The notes below the pieces were generated by a model. It made no database searches and was not told where the DNA came from. It worked only from the letters and a program-made list of their open reading frames with translations. This document shows, one piece after another, positions 60,110 through 64,000 of a DNA stretch of 64,000 nucleotides (position 1 is its first letter; the number at the start of each line of letters is the position of its first letter). A program made the translations under genes and the position numbers. This stretch comes from Limnohabitans sp. 2KL-27 (GTDB lineage: Bacteria > Pseudomonadota > Gammaproteobacteria > Burkholderiales > Burkholderiaceae_C): NCBI RefSeq assembly GCF_001269345.1, contig NZ_CXOP01000002.1, positions 930,853-994,852 on the forward strand. The letters run 5' to 3'.

Positions 60110-62335
60110 ATGTCTCACCACGACCTCGATCCCATCCACAACACATCTGACAACCCGCATTTTCAGGATGTGTTGCGCCAATCCCTGCAAAACCCCGCTC
60201 GTCGTGGTTTGCTGCTCGGGGGTATGGGCTTGGCGGGCATGTCCTTGTTACCCGGTTGCGCCACTTTGGGTTCGCAGACTGCCGCTGTTCCCAAGGCGCT
60301 GGGCTTCCCATCCGTGGACAAGAGCCTGCTGGACAACGTGATATTGCCGCCTGGCTATCAGTACACGGTCTTGCACGCCACGGGCGATGCACTGGATTCA
60401 GCCTTGCCCGCTTACTCCAACAAGGGTGTCGAATCCGACGACTGGTCGCGCCGCATTGGTGATCACCACGACGGGATGGACATTTACTACATCGATGCCA
60501 ATGGCCGCTACACCGAGAAAGAAACAGGCCGCGCCGTGCTGTGTGTGAACCATGAAAGCTCGGCCGATGCGCATTTCATGCACCCCAATGGCCAAACCTC
60601 CAACGGCGTGAGCGGCAAGAAGTTTGACCAGTTTGGCTCTTGGGATTTGGGTTCACGTCCTGAATTGGAAGTGCTCAAGGAAATCAACCACCACGGCGTG
60701 TCGGTGGTCGAGATCGTTAAATCACCGCAAGGCTGGCGCATCAAGCAAGACTCACCCCTGAACCGCCGCATCACCGCACAAACGCCTGTGCGCATCAGTG
60801 GCCCCCGCGCCCAGATTGAGGCGATCCGCAGCTTCATGGTCACCCGCTGGGACACGGCCGGTGCCATGGCACGTGGCACGCTGAACAATTGCGGCCATGG
60901 CAAAACCCCTTGGGGCACCTATTTGGGCTGTGAAGAAAACTGGGCCTTTTACTTTCAGGCCACGGGCACGGGCACCGGACTGTCGGCCAAAGAAGTGGCG
61001 GCACGCCGTCGCTATGGCGTCGCTGCTGCAGCGCCCGCTGCAGGCGTGCAAAAAGCCATCAGCCAGGGTTGGCACACCGTCTCGTCCAACGACGACCGTT
61101 TTGCCCGCTGGAACTTGGCCGCTGTGGGTGCCGACGCTGAAAGAGATTTCCGCAACGAAGCCAATACCTTTGGATTCAACGTGGAAATCGACCCGCTGGC
61201 TCCCAATTCCACGCCGGCCAAACGCGTGGCCATGGGCCGTTTTGCCCACGAAGCCGCCGTTTGCAGCCTGCCCAAGGCGGGCGAGCCCTTGGCCTTTTAC
61301 ATGGGCTGTGACGCCCGCAACGAGTACATCTACAAATTTGTCTCCACCGCTGTTTGGGACCCGCGTGACGTGGGCGGTGGTTTGGTGGCAGGTGACAAGT
61401 ACCTGAGTGAAGGCAAACTGTACGCTGCGCGTTTCGATGCCACAGGCCAAGGCGAATGGCTGGAGTTGACCATCGCCGATCCACGCATTGCCAACCACAG
61501 CGCCTACAAATTCGCCAACCAGGCCGATGTGTTCATCAACGCCCGCCTGGCTGCCGATGCCGTGGGCGCCACCAAGATGGACCGTCCGGAGTGGGGCGCT
61601 GTCAACTACCGCAATGGCGAGGTGTATTTTGCGCTGACCAACAACAGCGCAGCCAACCGCACCCCCGCCAAAGTGGACCCGGCCAACCCCCGCGCCTACA
61701 TGGACATGGATGGCAAAAAAGGCATGGGCAACCCGCATGGCCACATCATCCGGTTCCATGAGGCAGGGCAAAAATCCACAGCCAAAGCTTTCGCTTGGGA
61801 CATCTTCCTGTTCGGCGCAGAAGAAGATTCCGGCGATGCCAACTTGTCGGGCTTGAGCGCCAAAAACGCTTTTTCCTCCCCCGACGGTTTGTGGTTCAGC
61901 AAAGCCACGGGCATCTGCTGGATTCAGACCGATGACGGTGCTTTCACCGATGAAACCAACTGCATGATGCTGGCCGCTATTCCAGGCCAGGTGGGTGATG
62001 GCGGCAAAGTCACCGTCAAAAACAAAATGGTGGTCAATGGTGTCGAGCAAACCGGCACCCAACAGACCTTCATGGGGGCGGCATTGGGCGACGCCAAACT
62101 GCGTCGTTTCTTGGTGGCACCCGCCGGCGCAGAAGTCACTGGCATCACCGAAACGGCCGATGGCCGCACCTTGTTTGTCAACATCCAGCACCCTGGCGAG
62201 TTGTCCAAGCCCTTGGCTTCGGGCAATGCGCCACAAAGCATGTGGCCCGGCAACCAGGGTTACGGTGTCCAAGGCCGTCCACGCTCGGCCACCATCGTGA
62301 TCACCCGCAAGGATGGTGGGGTGGTCGGTCTGTAA
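60110..62335 (+). CDS. phoX: PhoX family alkaline phosphatase
   Basis: A 741-residue PhoX/DUF839 phosphatase that releases phosphate from phosphoesters. The N-terminus has a twin-arginine pair (Arg31-Arg32 in NPARRGLLLGG) and a lipobox-like LLPGC (Cys50), so it is probably Tat-exported and possibly lipid-anchored. PhoX metal-site segments include AVLCVNHESSADAHFMHPNG, CGHGKTPWGTYLGCEENWAF, FAHEAAVC, FYMGCDARNEYIYKFVS and CWIQTDDGAFTDETNCMMLA. PhoX uses calcium and iron. AACAGGAGT precedes the ATG. It is typically PhoB-controlled. Confidence 0.93.
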   Translation: MSHHDLDPIHNTSDNPHFQDVLRQSLQNPARRGLLLGGMGLAGMSLLPGCATLGSQTAAVPKALGFPSVDKSLLDNVILPPGYQYTVLHATGDALDSALPAYSNKGVESDDWSRRIGDHHDGMDIYYIDANGRYTEKETGRAVLCVNHESSADAHFMHPNGQTSNGVSGKKFDQFGSWDLGSRPELEVLKEINHHGVSVVEIVKSPQGWRIKQDSPLNRRITAQTPVRISGPRAQIEAIRSFMVTRWDTAGAMARGTLNNCGHGKTPWGTYLGCEENWAFYFQATGTGTGLSAKEVAARRRYGVAAAAPAAGVQKAISQGWHTVSSNDDRFARWNLAAVGADAERDFRNEANTFGFNVEIDPLAPNSTPAKRVAMGRFAHEAAVCSLPKAGEPLAFYMGCDARNEYIYKFVSTAVWDPRDVGGGLVAGDKYLSEGKLYAARFDATGQGEWLELTIADPRIANHSAYKFANQADVFINARLAADAVGATKMDRPEWGAVNYRNGEVYFALTNNSAANRTPAKVDPANPRAYMDMDGKKGMGNPHGHIIRFHEAGQKSTAKAFAWDIFLFGAEEDSGDANLSGLSAKNAFSSPDGLWFSKATGICWIQTDDGAFTDETNCMMLAAIPGQVGDGGKVTVKNKMVVNGVEQTGTQQTFMGAALGDAKLRRFLVAPAGAEVTGITETADGRTLFVNIQHPGELSKPLASGNAPQSMWPGNQGYGVQGRPRSATIVITRKDGGVVGL

Positions 62336-62353
62336 AGCCCAGGGGCCAAGTGT

Positions 62354-62905
62354 TCAAAGCAGGCGGGCGATGGCTTCGACATCCTCGGCGAACATTTGGC
62401 CCTTTTCGGCCAGCAGCACTTTGTGCTGGCTGTCCATCAAGAGCGTGATGGGCAAGCCCTTGGGTTTGGGAAACTGCTGGCGCCATGCTGGGCTGGCCCA
62501 AGCCGATGGGAAGGTGTAGCCTCGTTTTTGCAAATAAGCCTGAGCGGCCTCGGACTTTTTGTCGATGGACAAGGCCAGCATGCGCAGACCCCGGCTTTTT
62601 TGTGACTGCCACAGCGCCTGCATGCTGGGGCTTTGCAAGGCGCAAAAGGGGCAGGTGCTGGACCACCAATAAAGCAACAAGGGCTGTCGTTCGTGCTGAA
62701 AGTCCTGGCCATTGAGCAAACGGATAGCCGGCACTTTCAGCACATCACCGACTCGGGGCATGGTCGGAGCCGTGGCTTCCAGGGCCGCTTCAGAGGGACT
62801 CTGAGCCTGTGCGCTGGCCCAAGGCCACAAGGCCCCCAAGCCCAAGCCCAAGGCCAATTGCCTGCGTGTTGCAAAAGCCAGTGGTGAAAAATTTTGGGCG
62901 GGCAT
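62354..62905 (-). CDS. TlpA-like exported thioredoxin-fold protein
   Basis: A 183-residue protein. The N-terminus TRRQLALGLGLGALWPWASA is a signal sequence with twin arginines. The thioredoxin fold carries the active site STCPFCALQSPSM in YWWSSTCPFC, and KPKGLPITLLMDSQHKVLLA with the cis-proline loop. It probably acts as a periplasmic disulfide reductase, of the TlpA/ResA type. It converges with phoX across 18 bp; no partner gene indicates its target. Confidence 0.82.
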   Translation of the reverse strand: MPAQNFSPLAFATRRQLALGLGLGALWPWASAQAQSPSEAALEATAPTMPRVGDVLKVPAIRLLNGQDFQHERQPLLLYWWSSTCPFCALQSPSMQALWQSQKSRGLRMLALSIDKKSEAAQAYLQKRGYTFPSAWASPAWRQQFPKPKGLPITLLMDSQHKVLLAEKGQMFAEDVEAIARLL

Positions 62906-63056
62906 GGGGTCTTCCCTTGGACTGTGAATGCACCAATATAAGTCAAAGTCAATGTTTGAGGGTCACCGTGGTCTGGACACAGATGAAAACGGCTGGGTGA
63001 AAGCTTCACGAGTCAAGAATCTGGGATAGATCAATAAGAACTTAAAAAACATCTCT

Positions 63057-63090
63057 TTGACACAAGACTGTCACAATTCACCTCTAAAGT
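63057..63090 (+). promoter_or_regulatory. PHO-box promoter of pstS
   Basis: TTGACAC-aaga-CTGTCAC (63057-63074), then exactly 10 bp, then TAAAGT (63085-63090). This is the expected PhoB-activated layout for pstS. The leader to the ATG is about 60 nt. The 249-bp gap 62906-63154 holds nothing else that I can support. Confidence 0.75.
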
Positions 63091-63154
63091 GACATCAGTC
63101 CTCAAGAAATCCTACTTGGGGGTCTTGAACGCACACCCTCAACCAGGAGTTGAT

Positions 63155-64000
63155 ATGTTGAAACTGAAATCTTTTGTAGCCGCCATTGGCCTGAGCGCCA
63201 TGGCAGCGGCCAGCTTCGCCGCCGACATCACCGGCGCTGGCGCGACATTCCCTTTCCCTATTTATGCCAAGTGGGCTGAAGGCTACAAAGCCGCCACAGG
63301 CACAGGCATGAATTACCAGTCCATCGGTTCTTCCGGTGGCATTCGCCAAATCCGTGCCAAAACCGTGACTTTTGGCGCCACAGACGCCCCTGTTCCAGGC
63401 GCTGACCTGGACAAAGACGGCATGGTTCAGTTCCCCGCCATCATCGGCGGCACTGTGCCTGTGATCAACCTGGACGGCTTCAAACCTGGCGAATTGCGCG
63501 TGACCGGTCCCGTGATGGCCGAGATGTTCATGGGCAAGATCAGCAAGTGGAACGATCCCAAGTTTGCAGCTTTGAACCCCGGTAAAAATCTGCCCAATGA
63601 GACCATCACCGTGGTGCACCGCGCCGACGGTTCGGGCACCACCTTCAACTGGACCGACTACCTGACCGCCGTGAGCAAAGAATGGGCTGACACCGTGGGC
63701 AAGGGCGCTGCCGTCAAGTGGCCAGCACCCACCTCGGTCGGTGGCAAGGGCAATGAAGGTGTGGCTGCCAACGTGAACCGCATCAAAGGCTCATTGGGTT
63801 ATGTGGAATACGCCTACGTGAAAAAGAACAACATGAATTTCATGCAAATTCAAAACGCCAACGGCAAATACGTCAGCCCTGACGACTTGACCTTTGCCGC
63901 AGCAGCAGCCGGTGCTGACTGGTTCAGCGTGCCAGGCATGGGCGTGTCCATGGTCAATGCCAAAGGTGACAACAGCTGGCCCGTCAGCACGGCCTCTTTC
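63155..64000 (+). CDS. pstS: Phosphate ABC transporter substrate-binding protein PstS, 5' part
   Basis: The 282 codons before the window edge are open. The signal peptide MLKLKSFVAAIGLSAMAAAS continues to FA and is cleaved before ADITGAGATFPFPIYAKWAE, the universal PstS start. Phosphate-binding segments are INYQSIGSSGG-like (NYQSIGSSGGIRQI), FGATDAPV and VHRADGSGTTFNWTDYLT, which are complete. Downstream pstCAB is expected beyond the window. CCAGGAGT is the ribosome-binding site. The protein feeds high-affinity phosphate uptake and is also the entry route for arsenate. Confidence 0.95.
   Translation, partial: MLKLKSFVAAIGLSAMAAASFAADITGAGATFPFPIYAKWAEGYKAATGTGMNYQSIGSSGGIRQIRAKTVTFGATDAPVPGADLDKDGMVQFPAIIGGTVPVINLDGFKPGELRVTGPVMAEMFMGKISKWNDPKFAALNPGKNLPNETITVVHRADGSGTTFNWTDYLTAVSKEWADTVGKGAAVKWPAPTSVGGKGNEGVAANVNRIKGSLGYVEYAYVKKNNMNFMQIQNANGKYVSPDDLTFAAAAAGADWFSVPGMGVSMVNAKGDNSWPVSTASF

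Overview
The window is about 64 kb of GC-rich bacterial chromosome. It is tightly packed, with many ATGA stop/start overlaps and many genes of clear betaproteobacterial type. The rplU-rpmA-obgE-proB / rppH / proS order, the DUF1841 and DUF2062 genes, the complete Liv and Atu gene sets and a GC-rich palindrome of the kind seen in Comamonadaceae all point to a Burkholderiales/Comamonadaceae organism (Rhodoferax or Limnohabitans-like). That placement is inferred from gene content, not from a search. No rRNA, tRNA, CRISPR array, integrase or transposase was seen.

Region 1 (1-6.4 kb) is housekeeping: ribosomal proteins L21 (3' end) and L27, the Obg GTPase, glutamate 5-kinase, RNA pyrophosphohydrolase, prolyl-tRNA synthetase, a lytic transglycosylase and a DUF1841 protein. 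A 308-bp gap (6400-6707) then holds an unusual set of interlocked inverted repeats.

Region 2 (6.7-33 kb) is acyl-CoA catabolism. A 3-oxoadipyl-CoA-type thiolase is followed by an AtuA protein split into two genes, a complete branched-chain/carboxylate ABC transporter (livHMGF plus binding protein) with its own acyl-CoA ligase, and a block of DUF2062, TerC, NhaR-like and zinc-finger genes. After these comes one long minus-strand operon (29.4 to 19.9 kb). It encodes two acyl-CoA dehydrogenases, a TetR regulator, and homologues of AtuB, AtuC, AtuD, AtuE and AtuF, the acyclic terpene (citronellyl/geranyl-CoA) pathway. A thiolase and a FadJ-type multifunctional protein diverge from it and complete beta-oxidation.

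Region 3 (33-43.2 kb) has an OsmC-YcaO fusion protein, then a minus-strand operon with a MerR-type regulator, a small membrane-anchored protein, two photolyase/cryptochrome proteins, a TRIC-type channel and a DMT transporter. This looks like a light/DNA-repair operon. An Rrf2-type regulator and a thiamine-type NUDIX hydrolase follow.

Region 4 (43.2-64 kb) is the most interesting part: a phosphorus economy island. It contains phosphonate uptake (phnCDE) and breakdown (phnX, an HpnW-type FAD oxidoreductase, an iron alcohol dehydrogenase and a PhnZ-like HD protein). It also has phosphate-starvation lipid remodelling (olsB-plcP-glycosyltransferase), polyphosphate metabolism (ppk1, sixA, ppx), arsenate detoxification (ArsJ-associated GAPDH, arsJ, arsR), the PhoX phosphatase and the start of pstS. 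Sites resembling PHO boxes (two 7-bp half sites, 11-bp period) lie upstream of pstS, phoX, ppk1, the arsenate operon, the HD gene and olsB. Several sit exactly 10 bp from a plausible -10. A lysine-rich, histone-H1-like protein with a C-terminal ribbon-helix-helix domain lies between sixA and ppx and has its own 25-bp near-perfect palindrome. The simplest reading is one PhoB-coordinated programme that takes up phosphate and phosphonate, swaps phospholipids, manages polyphosphate, and expels the arsenate that enters through the same uptake systems.
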